From the NCBI GenBank assembly GCA_963701445.1, contig CAVPAM010000034.1:1-64000 (forward strand): a stretch of 64,000 nucleotides of DNA, given 5' to 3'. The notes beneath the pieces were generated by a model, which had not been told where the DNA came from, did not search any database, and saw only the letters and a list, made by a program, of their open reading frames with translations. The DNA comes from CAKZLS01 sp963701445 (GTDB taxonomy: Bacteria; Pseudomonadota; Alphaproteobacteria; Rhodospirillales; Defluviicoccaceae). This document shows positions 1-9,398 of the stretch, in pieces (the stretch's first letter is position 1; every line of letters starts with the position of its first letter). The translations under genes were made by a program, and so were the position numbers.

Positions 1-564
1 GATATAGGTGAACTTGCCGGAGTCGTCGTCCCCGAAAGACAACGCGGTGTTGCCGAGGGTGGTGCTGAAGTAATCGAACCCGCTGAGGTTTTCCCAGAAC
101 GTGTCGCTGATCATGTCGCCGGAGTCGATGCTGATGCCGCCGTCGGGGGCGGTCACGTGCAGCAGGTAGCTGGCGTTGTCCTCGTCGCCGACGATCAGCC
201 GGCCCAGGCTGTCGCTCTGGACGTAGAGATACAATTCGTCGATCTGGTCGCCTTCGGTGTTGGCTTCCAGCTGAACGTCGACGCCGAAGGTGATGCCGTT
301 ATCGAGGGTCGTCTCGCCGACGAAGCAGATTTCGCTGTTGTGCTTCTGGTCGACGGGGCTCGTCTTGAACCGGTTGCTGGCTCCGCCCGGGGTCGCCTTC
401 GAGTCGATGTCCTGATTCGCGTAGACGCCCCACTGCTGGTGGTAACCGTGAACGCCCACCTTGATCCGGTTGTCGCCCTGATTGGCGGCGGCGGCGTCGC
501 CCGCCAGTCCGGCGATCAGACCGGCCGTCGCCAAGGCGGTGGTCGCTAGGAGATGCTTTTTCAT
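1..564 (-). CDS. Outer-membrane porin, copy 1 (partial, 3' end outside window)
   Basis: This is the N-terminal part of a Gram-negative general porin, a beta-barrel that lets small solutes cross the outer membrane. The 188 codons run in one frame from an ATG at 564, preceded by a GAGGACA ribosome site, to the window edge. The protein opens with a Sec signal peptide (basic MKK, then an Ala/Leu/Gly-rich stretch ending AAA) and continues with the alternating polar/hydrophobic strands of the family. It is the upstream member of a tandem set of three close paralogues (next copies at 810-2007 and 2098-3292) and shares most of its first 180 residues with them. Unlike those two, no frameshift is visible in the part shown. 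The 3' two fifths lie outside the window, so completeness cannot be judged. Confidence 0.85.
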   Translation of the reverse strand, partial: MKKHLLATTALATAGLIAGLAGDAAAANQGDNRIKVGVHGYHQQWGVYANQDIDSKATPGGASNRFKTSPVDQKHNSEICFVGETTLDNGITFGVDVQLEANTEGDQIDELYLYVQSDSLGRLIVGDEDNASYLLHVTAPDGGISIDSGDMISDTFWENLSGFDYFSTTLGNTALSFGDDDSGKFTYI

Positions 565-604
565 ATTGTCCTCAAACTGTTCATCAAGAGTTTTCTTGGA
601 CCCA

Positions 605-634
605 TCATTTCCAGCGGAGTCCCCCCGGCGAGAC
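605..634 (-). promoter_or_regulatory. Conserved porin 5' leader block, copy 1
   Basis: About 40-70 bases upstream of the porin 1 start there is a block rich in G on the mRNA strand, followed by CGCTGGAAATGA. It recurs with few changes at 3333-3362, upstream of porin 3, while the bases between it and the start codon have diverged. Conservation in an untranslated leader suggests a regulatory role, such as pairing with a small RNA or a structure that gates translation. It could instead be recent duplication. Function is inference. Confidence 0.35.
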
Positions 635-809
635 GTCCGATTATTTCATAATTTGTTCATATTTTGATTGTGTTATTCGCATTCTCCGTCGCGGGATTCA
701 AGGCGTTCGCGCGGGATGCGGGAACATTTCCGCGCGGTGTGGCGGCTAGAGCACACACGGAGTGTCATCGGCGACCGCCGCCCTTTTCAACGGTCAAGAA
801 TGGTAGGAT

Positions 810-2007
810 CTAGAAGTCGAGCTTGATGCCCGAAGCGAAGCCCCAGCCTTCGTTGTCAAAGCCCACTTCACCGTCACTGCTGCCCTGCGTGTCGAAGTCG
901 TAGGCGAAGAACCCGCCCACCAAACGGATGCCCGGCCCGAATGTATAGGTGCCGCTGATGTTGGCCTGATCGAGTCGGAAATCGCCAGTTGCGTCGTTGA
1001 AACCATCGTTCACGCCACGTTGGTAGGTGAGGCCGATCCTGTAGGGGCCGATTTCGTAGGCGCCCCCCGCCGTCCAGCCATATCCGTCAAATTCCGAGGC
1101 TTCGGCGCCGGTCGCCGCGTCAATATCCTTGGTTCCGCTGAACGCTCTCACGTAAGCGCCACCAACGGTGAACCCGGCGAAGCTGAACTGAGCACCGGTG
1201 CTTGCCGCGGACAGATTGTTGTCGGATGTCTGGGCACCCAGCCATCCCGCCGACACCTTGACGCCGAAACCGTTGAAATCTTCGGTAAAGTTGGCGCCGA
1301 CCGCGACACCGTTGCGTTGTTTGTCCACTTGGCGCGCGCCGCCGAGTGTCGCCTTGTAGACGCTGGAGTTGTCGTCGCCACCGCCGGGCTCGAGCTGGGG
1401 TATGTAGGACGCGCCAAGCTGGAAGCCGGCGAACCGGGGCGAGATGTAGGTGAACTTGCCGGAATCGTTGTCGTTGTAGCGCAGGTAAGTGGTGCCGAGA
1501 CTGGTGTCGAAGTAATCGGCTCCGGAGACATTTTCCCAGAACAAGTCGTTTACCATATCGCCGGAGTCGATGCTGATGCCGCCGTCCGGAGCCGTCACGT
1601 GCAGCAGGTAGCCGGCGTTGTTCTCGTCGCCGAGGATCAGCCGGCCCATGCTGTCGCTCTGGACGTAGAGAAAGGATTCGTCGATCTGGTCGGATTCGGT
1701 GTTGGCTTCCAACTGCACGTTGATCGCCGAAGGTGATGCCGTTGTCCAGGGTCGTCTCGCCGGTGAAGCAGATTTCACTGTTGTGCTTCTGATCGACGGC
1801 GTTGGTCTTGAACCGGTTGCTGGCTCCGCCCGGAGTCGCCTTCGAGTCGATATCCTGATTCGCGTACACGCCCCACTGTTGGTGGAAACCGTGAACGCCC
1901 ACCTTGATCCGGTTGTCACCCTGATTCGCGGCGGATGCGTCGCCGGCCATCCCGGCAATCAGACCGGCTGTCGCCAAGGCGGTGGTCCCCAAGAGATATT
2001 TGTTCAC
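810..2007 (-). CDS. Outer-membrane porin, copy 2 (frameshifted)
   Basis: This is a second tandem porin. It starts at a GTG (2007, ribosome site AGGAACAGA) and ends at 810. Signal peptide, mature N-terminus and C-terminal strands, with a final Phe as expected for outer-membrane barrel insertion, are all present, but in two frames. Compared with copies 1 and 3, one extra C near position 1725 (GATCGCC instead of GATGCC) breaks the frame about 93 codons in. Removing it restores 399 codons including stop, the same size as copy 3. The gene is therefore inactive as written or contains a sequencing error. Its use of GTG where the other copies have ATG is also notable. Neighbouring porins are likely alternatives or dose paralogues. 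Confidence 0.8.
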
Positions 2008-2048
2008 TCTGTTCCTACACACTGAATAAGACACCCCGCTGAAACGAC

Positions 2049-2076
2049 AAAGAGGGCGGCAACCGCCGCCCTCTTC
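2049..2076 (-). terminator. Rho-independent terminator after porin 3
   Basis: An 11-bp perfect GC-rich stem (2050-2060 with 2065-2075) closed by a 4-base loop lies 22 bases past the stop of porin 3. On the minus strand it is followed by TTTGTCGTTT, a short U-rich tail. It separates porin 3 from porin 2. A degraded relative of the same hairpin can be seen near 769-790, downstream of porin 2. Confidence 0.7.
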
Positions 2077-2097
2077 AACACTCGAGAAACTTCGAAA

Positions 2098-3292
2098 CTA
2101 GAAGCCGAGCTTGATACCGGAAGCGAAGCCCCAGCCCTTGTTGTCAAAGCCGTTAGTGCCGTCGCTTCTGCCCTGCGTCTGCTGATCCCAGGCGAAGAAA
2201 CCGCCCACAAGCCGCACACCCGGACCGAACTGGTAGGTGCCGCTGATGTTGGCCTGCTCGAGTTCGGGCTTGCCCGATGAACCCTTGTTGCCGTCGTTCT
2301 CGCCATACTGGTAGGTGAGACCGATCTTGTACGGGCCCGTCTCGTAAGTGCCGCCCGCGGTCCAGCCGTACCCATCGGCCTGGCCCAGCGCGTTGCCGGT
2401 GGCATCGGTGCTTTGCGTGCCCTGGAACGCCTTGACGTAGGCGCCACCCACGGTGAACCCGGCGAAGCTGAACTGCGCGCCCGCGTTGGCGGCCGACAGA
2501 TCGTCGTCGGAGGTCTCCGCACCCAGCCAGCCCAACGACGCCTGGACGCCGAAGCCGTTGAAGTCTTCGGTGAAGTTGGCGCCGACCGCGACGCCGTTGC
2601 GTGTTCTATCGATAACATTCACTCCGGCAATTCTCGCCTTGTAGACGCTGGAGTTGTTGTCGCCGCCGCCGGGCTCGAACTGCGGGATGTACGACGCGCC
2701 GAGCTGGAAGCCGGCGAACCGGGGCGAGATGTAGGTGAACTTGCCGGAGTCGTTGTCGCCGAAGCGCAGGTTGGTGGTGCCGAGGGTGGTGTTGAAGTTG
2801 GAGAAACCGCTGAGGTTTGCCCAGAAATCGTCGCTGACCATGTCGCCGGAGTCGATGCTGATGCCGCCGTCGGGCGCGGTCACGTGCAGCAGGTAGCCGG
2901 CGTTGTTCTCGTCGCCGAGGATCAGGCGGCCCATGCTGTCGCTCTGGACGTAGAGATACGACTCGTCGATCTGGTCGCCCTCCGTGTTGGCTTCCAACTG
3001 AACGTTGATGCCGAAGGTGATGCCGTTGTCGAGGGTCGTCTCGCCGGTGAAGCAGATTTCGCTGTTGTGCTTCTGATCGACCGCGTTGGTCTTGAACCGG
3101 TTGCTGGCTCCGCCCGGGGTCGCCTTCGAGTTCGATGTCCTGGTTCGCGTACACGCCCCACTGTTGGTGGTAACCGTGAACGCCCACCTTGATCCTGTTG
3201 TCACCCTGATTGGCGGCGGACGCGTCGCCAGCCATCCCGGCAATCAGACCGGCCGTCGCCAAGGCGGTGGTCCCTAAGAGATATTTGTTCAT
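2098..3292 (-). CDS. Outer-membrane porin, copy 3 (frameshifted)
   Basis: This is the most upstream of three tandem porins, with ATG at 3292 and ribosome site AGGAAAGC. It has the same Sec signal peptide (ending GDASA), a mature N-terminus starting ANQGDNR, and a barrel sequence ending in Phe. One extra T near 3131 (GAGTTCG where copies 1 and 2 have GAGTCG) shifts the frame at about codon 54. Without it the gene is 398 codons including stop. Beyond the shift the downstream frame is open to 2098 with good porin sequence, so the coding constraint looks recent or intact. A sequencing insertion is the simplest explanation, although slipped-strand phase variation cannot be excluded. A conserved leader block lies upstream, and a strong terminator follows. 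Confidence 0.8.
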
Positions 3293-3332
3293 GCTTTCCT
3301 CACACTGTTAATAAGGAGTTCCCTTGAACTCG

Positions 3333-3362
3333 TCATTTCCAGCGGAGCCCCCCTGGGGAGAC
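3333..3362 (-). promoter_or_regulatory. Conserved porin 5' leader block, copy 3
   Basis: This is the counterpart of the block at 605-634, here 40-70 bases upstream of the porin 3 ATG. It shares the G-run followed by CTCCGCTGGAAATGA on the mRNA strand. Porin 2 has no clear equivalent in its short upstream gap. A post-transcriptional control site is a guess. Confidence 0.35.
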
Positions 3363-3542
3363 ACCCGCCACCTGGAATGTTTCGTATGAATGCACGATCA
3401 TTGGCGGTGATCAAGCGGCACCTGTCGGGAATTGTGTACATTTCTCCGCACTGTGGCCCGGCTGCAACAAATGCGGGTGCGAGGGGGAAACGAGCCGGTG
3501 TTGACAGGGCGGTCCGTGGGGATTACCAGCAATGGAGGCATG

Positions 3543-4115
3543 ATGGGAATACGCCGTATGAATGGTAGGATTCGAATCGGTTTGGCACCTTTGTGTGCCG
3601 TTGGGATCTGTTTCGCGGTCCTTGGCGCGTGCTCGGGCGTCCAGACGGAAGGCGTGTATCCGGACCGCCGCCAGGGTGATTCGACACCGTATGGCAACGT
3701 CGAGGCGCGGGGTTCCGTGTTCGGCGACCAGGGTCTGGGTTACGACTCCAACCCAGATACCCCCGAGGGCGGGGGCGGTGGGGGCGGCGGGATTGGCGTC
3801 AACAGCTATTTGTGGCGGGCGTCCCTGGACACGGTCTCGTTCATGCCGGTGAACTCGGCCGATCCGTTCGGCGGCGTGATCATCACCGACTGGCACGCGC
3901 TTCCGGAAACGCCCCGCGAGCGATTCAAGATGAACGTTTTTATCCTCGGCCGCACGCTTCGCGCCGACGGCGTGCGGGTGTCCGTGTTCCGCCAGGTGCA
4001 GGATCCGTATGGCATGTGGCAGGACGCCGACGTTCCGCAAGGCGCGAACATCAAGGTGGAAGACGCCATCCTGACGCGGGCGCGGCAGCTCCGATTCGAT
4101 GTGATGCAGCAATAA
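3543..4115 (+). CDS. DUF3576 family lipoprotein
   Basis: This is a 190-residue secreted protein of the alphaproteobacterial DUF3576 family, of unknown function. The ATG at 3543 is chosen because GGAGG lies 4 bases upstream; an ATG directly before it and one at 3558 are alternatives. The N-terminus is basic, then hydrophobic, then has a lipobox-like VLGAC, so lipid attachment at that Cys and envelope location are likely. A Gly run of eight residues separates a low-complexity N-terminal part from the conserved C-terminal domain (WRASLDTVSF onward). The gene lies 71 bases upstream of leuS on the same strand, and the DUF3576-leuS-lptE-holA order is common in the class. An outer-membrane assembly role would fit LptE nearby but is unproven. 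Confidence 0.75.
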   Translation: MGIRRMNGRIRIGLAPLCAVGICFAVLGACSGVQTEGVYPDRRQGDSTPYGNVEARGSVFGDQGLGYDSNPDTPEGGGGGGGGIGVNSYLWRASLDTVSFMPVNSADPFGGVIITDWHALPETPRERFKMNVFILGRTLRADGVRVSVFRQVQDPYGMWQDADVPQGANIKVEDAILTRARQLRFDVMQQ

Positions 4116-4186
4116 CCCGGCGGCTTCCGCCGGACATTCCCCAGCCAACCAGAGTGGCCAATCGGTCCCCGGATACAGTCGATCTC

Positions 4187-6754
4187 ATGTCACGTTACAA
4201 TTTCAAGGAAGCCGAAACGAAGTGGCGGACCACCTGGGAGGAACGCCGGTGCTTCGCCGTCACGGAGGATCCGGAACGCCCGAAGTATTATGTTCTTGAA
4301 ATGTTCCCGTACCCCTCGGGACGTATCCATATGGGGCACGTGCGCAACTACACGCTTGGCGACGTGGTGGCCCGGTTTCGGCGGGCCCAGGGTTACAATG
4401 TCCTTCATCCCATGGGCTGGGACGCGTTCGGACTGCCGGCCGAGAACGCGGCGATCGCCAACAAGGTGGCGCCGGCGCGGTGGACGCGCGACAACATCGA
4501 TACCATGCGGGCGCAACTCAAGGCCATGGGGCTGTCCTACGACTGGTCCCGCGAAATCGCCACCTGCGACCCCGATTACTACCGACATGAACAGAAGATG
4601 TTCCTGGACTTTCTCGCGAACGGACTGGTGTACCGGCGGGAAGCCTGGGTCAATTGGGATCCGGTGGAAAACACGGTCCTCGCCAACGAACAGGTGATCG
4701 ATGGCAAGGGGTGGCGTTCGGGGGCGCCGGTGGAGCGGCGCAAGCTGTCCCAGTGGTTCCTGAGGATCACGGAATTCGCCGAGGATCTGCTGGAGGCCCT
4801 GCCGGCGCTCGACCGATGGCCGGACCGGGTTCGGCTGATGCAGGAGAAATGGATCGGCAAGTCGGTCGGCGCGCGGATGATTTTCGACCTGAAGGGCCGC
4901 GACGACCGGCTGGAGGTGTTCACGACCCGGCCGGACACCATCTTCGGCGCGTCTTTCTGCGCCATTGCCGCCAACCATCCGCTGGCGCTCGCGTTGGCGG
5001 ATTCGAACCCGGCGCTCGCCGAATTCATCGCGGCCTGCGGCCGGCTCGGCACCAGCGAGGCGGCCATCGAGACCGCCGAGAAGGAGGGTTACGATACCGG
5101 GGTTCGCGCGCTCCATCCGTTCGTGGAGGGACACGAGCTTCCCGTGTACGTCGCCAATTTCGTGCTGATGGAGTACGGGACCGGTGCCATCTTCGGCTGC
5201 CCGGCCCATGACCAGCGCGACCTGGATTTCGCCCGCAAGTACGGGCTTCCCGTTACGCCGGTGGTGGCGCCGGCGGACGTGGACCCGTCCGCGTTCGCCG
5301 TTGGCGACGAGGCCTATACGGGACCCGGACGGCTGGTGAACTCGGCGTTCCTCGACGGCATGGCCATCGACGAGGCCAAGGCGGAGATCGCGGGCCGGCT
5401 GGCGGACAGGGGCGCAGGAGGCCCGGAGATCAATTTCCGGCTACGCGACTGGGGGGTCTCCCGCCAACGGTATTGGGGATGCCCGATCCCGGTCATTCAT
5501 TGCGCGCAATGCGGCATCGTGCCGGTCCCGGCGGCGGACCTGCCCGTGGTGCTGCCGGAGGACGTGACGTTCGACCGGCCGGGCAACCCGCTCGACCATC
5601 ATCCCACCTGGAAGCATGTTTCGTGTCCCGAGTGCGCCGGCCCGGCGCGGCGCGAGACCGATACGTTCGACACGTTTTTCGAGTTGTCGTGGTATTTCGC
5701 CCGTTTCTGCGCGCCGCGCCCGGACGTGGCGTTTACCCGGGAGGCGGTGGACTATTGGTTGCCGGTGGATCAGTACATCGGCGGCATCGAGCATGCCGTT
5801 CTGCACCTGCTGTATTCGCGTTTTTTTACCCGGGCGCTGAAGCGCTGCGGATACCTGAGCATCGACGAGCCGTTCGCCGGGCTGATGACCCAGGGCATGG
5901 TCTGTCACGAAACCTACCGCGGGGCCGATGGCGGGTGGCTGTCGCCGAACGAAGTGACACGGGTGGCCGACGGCGCGGTCGATCACCGGACGGGAGCCGC
6001 CGTGACCGTGGGCCGGTCCGAGAAAATGAGCAAATCGCGGAAGAACGTGGTGGACCCGGAGGCGATCATCGCCACCTATGGCGCCGATACGGCCCGGTTG
6101 TTCATGCTCTCCGACAGCCCGCCGGACCGCGATCTCGAATGGACCGACGCCGGCGTCGAGGGCGCCTGGCGGTTCATCAACCGGCTGTGGCGGATGGTCT
6201 TCGAACCGAGCGCGGCGGTGGCCGCGAAAGACGCGCCCGCGCCGGACGCGGACTCGCTCGACGGGAAGACGCTGGAGACGCTGCGCGAGATGCACAAGAC
6301 CATCGCCGGCGTCGGCGACGACCTGGAGAAGTTCGGGTTCAATCGCGCGGTCGCGCGCATCCGGGAGTTCACCAATACGCTGGCGGACCTGCCGGGAGCC
6401 GATCCGGGAGCCGCCTGGGCGCGCCGCCGGGGACTGGAAACCCTGGTGACGCTGGTCGGCCCGATGATGCCGCACCTGGCCGAGGAGCTGTGGCAACGGC
6501 TCGGCCATGAAACGTTGCTGGTGGATGTGCCGTGGCCCGAGGCGGATCCGGCCATGCTGGTTGACGACACCGTCACCGTGGGTGTTCAGGTGAACGGGAA
6601 ACTTCGTGGAACGGTGCAGTTGGGCAAGGACTGCAGCGAGGAGGAAGCGCGGGCGGCTGCCCTGTCGCTTGACAACGTAACAAAAGCCATGGGCGAAAAG
6701 GCCCCTCGAAAGGTCATCGTCGTGCCGAACCGTATCGTCAATGTGGTTGTCTAG
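4187..6754 (+). CDS. leuS: Leucyl-tRNA synthetase
   Basis: This class I aminoacyl-tRNA synthetase charges tRNA-Leu in the cytoplasm. The product is 855 residues, normal for bacterial LeuRS. The ATG at 4187 gives the usual N-terminus (MSRYNFKEAE). The ATP-binding HIGH motif is HMGH at residues 48-51, and KMSKS lies near residue 615. Between them are the CP1 editing domain (TTRPDTIFGASF, the Thr-rich editing site) and zinc-like Cys pairs. The C-terminal anticodon-binding domain is complete, ending at 6754. An open frame extends further upstream but only through DUF3576 sequence in another frame. The stop overlaps the start of lptE by 14 bases, which implies translational coupling. Confidence 0.97.
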   Translation: MSRYNFKEAETKWRTTWEERRCFAVTEDPERPKYYVLEMFPYPSGRIHMGHVRNYTLGDVVARFRRAQGYNVLHPMGWDAFGLPAENAAIANKVAPARWTRDNIDTMRAQLKAMGLSYDWSREIATCDPDYYRHEQKMFLDFLANGLVYRREAWVNWDPVENTVLANEQVIDGKGWRSGAPVERRKLSQWFLRITEFAEDLLEALPALDRWPDRVRLMQEKWIGKSVGARMIFDLKGRDDRLEVFTTRPDTIFGASFCAIAANHPLALALADSNPALAEFIAACGRLGTSEAAIETAEKEGYDTGVRALHPFVEGHELPVYVANFVLMEYGTGAIFGCPAHDQRDLDFARKYGLPVTPVVAPADVDPSAFAVGDEAYTGPGRLVNSAFLDGMAIDEAKAEIAGRLADRGAGGPEINFRLRDWGVSRQRYWGCPIPVIHCAQCGIVPVPAADLPVVLPEDVTFDRPGNPLDHHPTWKHVSCPECAGPARRETDTFDTFFELSWYFARFCAPRPDVAFTREAVDYWLPVDQYIGGIEHAVLHLLYSRFFTRALKRCGYLSIDEPFAGLMTQGMVCHETYRGADGGWLSPNEVTRVADGAVDHRTGAAVTVGRSEKMSKSRKNVVDPEAIIATYGADTARLFMLSDSPPDRDLEWTDAGVEGAWRFINRLWRMVFEPSAAVAAKDAPAPDADSLDGKTLETLREMHKTIAGVGDDLEKFGFNRAVARIREFTNTLADLPGADPGAAWARRRGLETLVTLVGPMMPHLAEELWQRLGHETLLVDVPWPEADPAMLVDDTVTVGVQVNGKLRGTVQLGKDCSEEEARAAALSLDNVTKAMGEKAPRKVIVVPNRIVNVVV

Positions 6755-7250
6755 ACGCGCTGTCGTCCTTCTATCGGTTCTGGTGCTCGCCGGATGCGGG
6801 TTCCGTCCGCTCTACGGCACTGGCGGCGCCGACAGCACCGTGGCCGACGACTTCGCGTCCATCAAGATCGACCTCATCGCCGACCGGACCGGCCAGCAGC
6901 TCCACAATCACCTGCTCGATCTTTTGACCCCCCGCGGCCGGCCGAGCACGCCGCGGTACCTTTTGAAAGTGACCCTGACCGAGCGGAAAAGCAGGGTAGC
7001 GATCAAATCGACGGGCCTGGCCACCCGGACCAACGTTCGGGTGGAAGCGAAGTTCGCGCTGCTCGATATCGCGACCGGCGAACTCCTGACCAACGGATCG
7101 GCGCGGACCCTCAGCAGTTACAACCTGACCGATTCGGAGTTTTCGAACCTGACCGCCGAACAGGATTCCCTGTCGCGGGCTACACGGGTGATCGCGACCG
7201 ACATCCGCTCCCGCCTGGGCGCGTATTTTTCCGGTCGGGATCCGGTCTAG
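6741..7250 (+). CDS. lptE: LPS-assembly lipoprotein LptE
   Basis: LptE is the outer-membrane lipoprotein that plugs LptD and completes the Lpt machine delivering lipopolysaccharide to the cell surface. The 169-residue product begins with a short basic and hydrophobic signal peptide and a clear lipobox, LAGC, followed by GFRPLYG, the typical start of mature LptE. The remaining alpha/beta sandwich sequence, including a basic strand with KSRVAIKS, fits the family. Translation begins inside the end of leuS, and holA starts 15 bases after its stop, so leuS-lptE-holA form one transcription unit. This order is conserved across many Proteobacteria. Confidence 0.9.
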   Translation: MWLSRRAVVLLSVLVLAGCGFRPLYGTGGADSTVADDFASIKIDLIADRTGQQLHNHLLDLLTPRGRPSTPRYLLKVTLTERKSRVAIKSTGLATRTNVRVEAKFALLDIATGELLTNGSARTLSSYNLTDSEFSNLTAEQDSLSRATRVIATDIRSRLGAYFSGRDPV

Positions 7251-7265
7251 GGACTTCATGCAGCG

Positions 7266-8300
7266 ATGAAACTCGCCGCCGGCCGGATCGATTCCTTTGT
7301 GCGGAGCCCCGATCCCGGCGTCCGCGCCGTGCTCGTTTATGGAGCCGACCGGGGGCTGGTCAAGGAACGCGCCGATGCGATGCTGGCGGCGGTTACCGGG
7401 GATCCCTCGGACCCCTTCCGGTCGGTGGAGATCCCGGCGGATGCATTGAAGGCGGATCCGACGCGGCTGCTGGACGAGGCGGCGGCGTATTCGTTCAGCG
7501 GCGGCCGGCGCGTGGTTCGCGTGCGCGGGGCGACCGACGCGGTTTCGGAGTTCTTCGAGGCCCTCGCGGATGCGAAATCCGGCGGCGCCCTGGTCATCGT
7601 GGAGGCGGGCGAGCTGGGACCGCGATCCGGCCTTCGCAAGCTGTTCGAGGGCGGATCGGACCTCGCGGCGTTGCCCTGCTATCCCGATACCGGAAGCAAT
7701 CTCGACCAACTGGTTCACGAGACCCTCGCCGCCCATCGGTTGAAGGCGTCGTCCGAGGCGGTGGAGTTCCTGGTTGCCAACCTGGGGGGAGACCGGGCCG
7801 TCAGCCGGCGGGAGTTGGAAAAATTATGCCTGTACAAGGGCGCGCCGGGGACGATCACGCTCGAGGACGCGGAAGCGGTCGTCGGCGACAGTACGCGAAG
7901 CTCGCTGGACGCCGTGGTTTTCGCCGCTTTCGGGGGCGACGGGGCGACGCTCGACCGGGCGCTGGAGAAGGCATTCGCGGAGGGCGTGCAGCCGGTGGGC
8001 ATCCTGCGATCGGCCGCCCGCCATCTGTCGCGGCTGCATCTTGCGCGGGGATTGATGTCGGGCGGGCGGTCCGCCGATCAAGCCATGCAGGCGTTGAGGC
8101 CGCCGCTGTTTTTCACCGTCAAGGACGCGTTTCGGAGCCAGCTTCGGGTTTGGGACGAAAAGCGCCTGGGCGGCGCCATGGAGATCCTCACCGAGGCGGA
8201 AATCGCGTGCAAGACCACGGGAACGCCCGCCCGGGCGGTTTGCGGTCGCACGCTGATCCGGGTGGCGGCGGCGGCCAGAAGCGGCGCGGGAACGCGCTGA
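7266..8300 (+). CDS. holA: DNA polymerase III delta subunit
   Basis: HolA is the delta subunit of the clamp loader and opens the beta clamp onto DNA during replication. The 344-residue product has the family length and an AAA+-like fold. Its N-terminus (KLAAGRIDSF, then VLVYGADRGLVKERAD) matches alphaproteobacterial delta, in which the P-loop position is degenerate and does not bind ATP. The C-terminal helical collar domain (the RSLDAVVFAAFGGDG region to the RLHLAR segment) is present. It follows lptE by 15 bases as the last gene of the leuS operon and converges with parB, whose stop is 13 bases away. No terminator hairpin is obvious in that gap. Confidence 0.92.
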   Translation: MKLAAGRIDSFVRSPDPGVRAVLVYGADRGLVKERADAMLAAVTGDPSDPFRSVEIPADALKADPTRLLDEAAAYSFSGGRRVVRVRGATDAVSEFFEALADAKSGGALVIVEAGELGPRSGLRKLFEGGSDLAALPCYPDTGSNLDQLVHETLAAHRLKASSEAVEFLVANLGGDRAVSRRELEKLCLYKGAPGTITLEDAEAVVGDSTRSSLDAVVFAAFGGDGATLDRALEKAFAEGVQPVGILRSAARHLSRLHLARGLMSGGRSADQAMQALRPPLFFTVKDAFRSQLRVWDEKRLGGAMEILTEAEIACKTTGTPARAVCGRTLIRVAAAARSGAGTR

Positions 8301-8312
8301 ATTGGTGGCCTC

Positions 8313-9398
8313 TCAGCCCTCGGAACTCTTGGTCCAGGTGTCGATGTCGTCGGTGTGGTCCGTGGCGGTGGTATCGGTCCGCTCGTCATCTTCGGCGAAT
8401 TCTAGCGTCGCGCGGTCACCCTCCACGGGGTCCACGGACTCCGGCTCGGCTTCTTCGCCGGAGGCGGCGGGATGGTCGCCGGATCCTCTCGTTTTGGCGG
8501 CGCGGGCACCGTTGGAGCCATGCGATCCATGGCTGAGACGCTGAAGGACCTCGTCGAGCTGATCGAGGGACCGGTAGTGCAGGATCAGGGATCCGCCGGC
8601 GCCGTTGAACTTGATTTCCACATCCAGGCCCAAAAGGTTGCTCAGGTCGCGCTCGAGGGCGATGGTATCGGTGTCCTTGTGCGGTGCCTTGCGGCCGGGC
8701 TTGGGCGCGGCGCCGGCGGTCTTGGCCAGGCGTTCCGTCTGGCGGACATTGAGGCCGCGTTTGACCACGGCCTCGGCAAGGCTCGCCGGATCGGTCGCGG
8801 TGAGCAGGGCCCGCGCATGGCCGGCGCTGAGGGCGCCGGTATCCAGCATGCTCTTGACGGGCTCCGGAAGGTTGAGAAGCCGCATCATGTTGGCCACATG
8901 GCTCCGGCTCTTGCCGATGCTCCGGGCGAGGTCGTCCTGGGTGTGGCTGAATTCTTCCATGAGACGCTTGTATCCGTCCGCCTCCTCAAGCGGCGAAAGG
9001 TCCTGGCGCTGGAGGTTTTCCACCAGGGCGATTTCAAGGGCCTCGCGGTCGTCAAGCTCCTTGATGACGATCGGCACTTCGTGAAGCTGGGCCTTCTGCG
9101 CCGCCCGCCAGCGGCGTTCGCCGGCGATAATCTCGAAAATATTGGCTTCGTCGGGATGCCGGCGCACCAGAATGGGCTGCAGAACGCCTTTTTCGGCGAT
9201 GGAGCGCGCCAAATCGTCGAGATGGTCCTCGTCCATGCGATGGCGGGGCTGGAACTTACTCGGCCGAAGCAGGTCGATTTCGATGGTCTTGTAGGCCCGC
9301 ATGCGGTCGAGCCTCGCGTAATCCTCGTTTTCCTCGCCGCCGAGCAGCGCCGACAGGCCTCGTCCGAGGTTGGGGCGCTTCGCGTCGGCCGCCATCAT
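8313..9398 (-). CDS. parB: Chromosome-partitioning protein ParB
   Basis: ParB is the CTP-dependent DNA clamp that loads at parS, spreads over the origin region and works with ParA to segregate it. Residues about 35-125 form the ParB/Srx-like CTP-binding domain, with the GERRWRA motif. Next comes the helix-turn-helix region (the DLARSIGKSRSHVAN segment) that reads parS, and a C-terminal dimerisation domain near residue 240-290. The last 70 residues are an acidic, Ser/Thr-rich tail that is longer than usual. The ATG overlaps the parA stop by four bases (ATGA), so the two are coupled. Two parS sites lie 1.4 and 3.4 kb away. Confidence 0.95.
   Translation of the reverse strand: MMAADAKRPNLGRGLSALLGGEENEDYARLDRMRAYKTIEIDLLRPSKFQPRHRMDEDHLDDLARSIAEKGVLQPILVRRHPDEANIFEIIAGERRWRAAQKAQLHEVPIVIKELDDREALEIALVENLQRQDLSPLEEADGYKRLMEEFSHTQDDLARSIGKSRSHVANMMRLLNLPEPVKSMLDTGALSAGHARALLTATDPASLAEAVVKRGLNVRQTERLAKTAGAAPKPGRKAPHKDTDTIALERDLSNLLGLDVEIKFNGAGGSLILHYRSLDQLDEVLQRLSHGSHGSNGARAAKTRGSGDHPAASGEEAEPESVDPVEGDRATLEFAEDDERTDTTATDHTDDIDTWTKSSEG

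Noticed and set aside
1020..1736. Antisense open frame in porin 2
   Set aside because: Mirror of the porin coding frame, and equivalent shadows occur in the other porin copies.
5441..6508. Antisense 355-codon open frame inside leuS
   Set aside because: Shadow of the leuS codon pattern; no start signal or family features.
6794..8536. Long 580-codon open frame on plus across lptE and holA
   Set aside because: It overlaps lptE and holA in another frame, and its Arg/Gly-rich composition is typical of an out-of-frame reading of GC-rich DNA. The two known genes explain the region.
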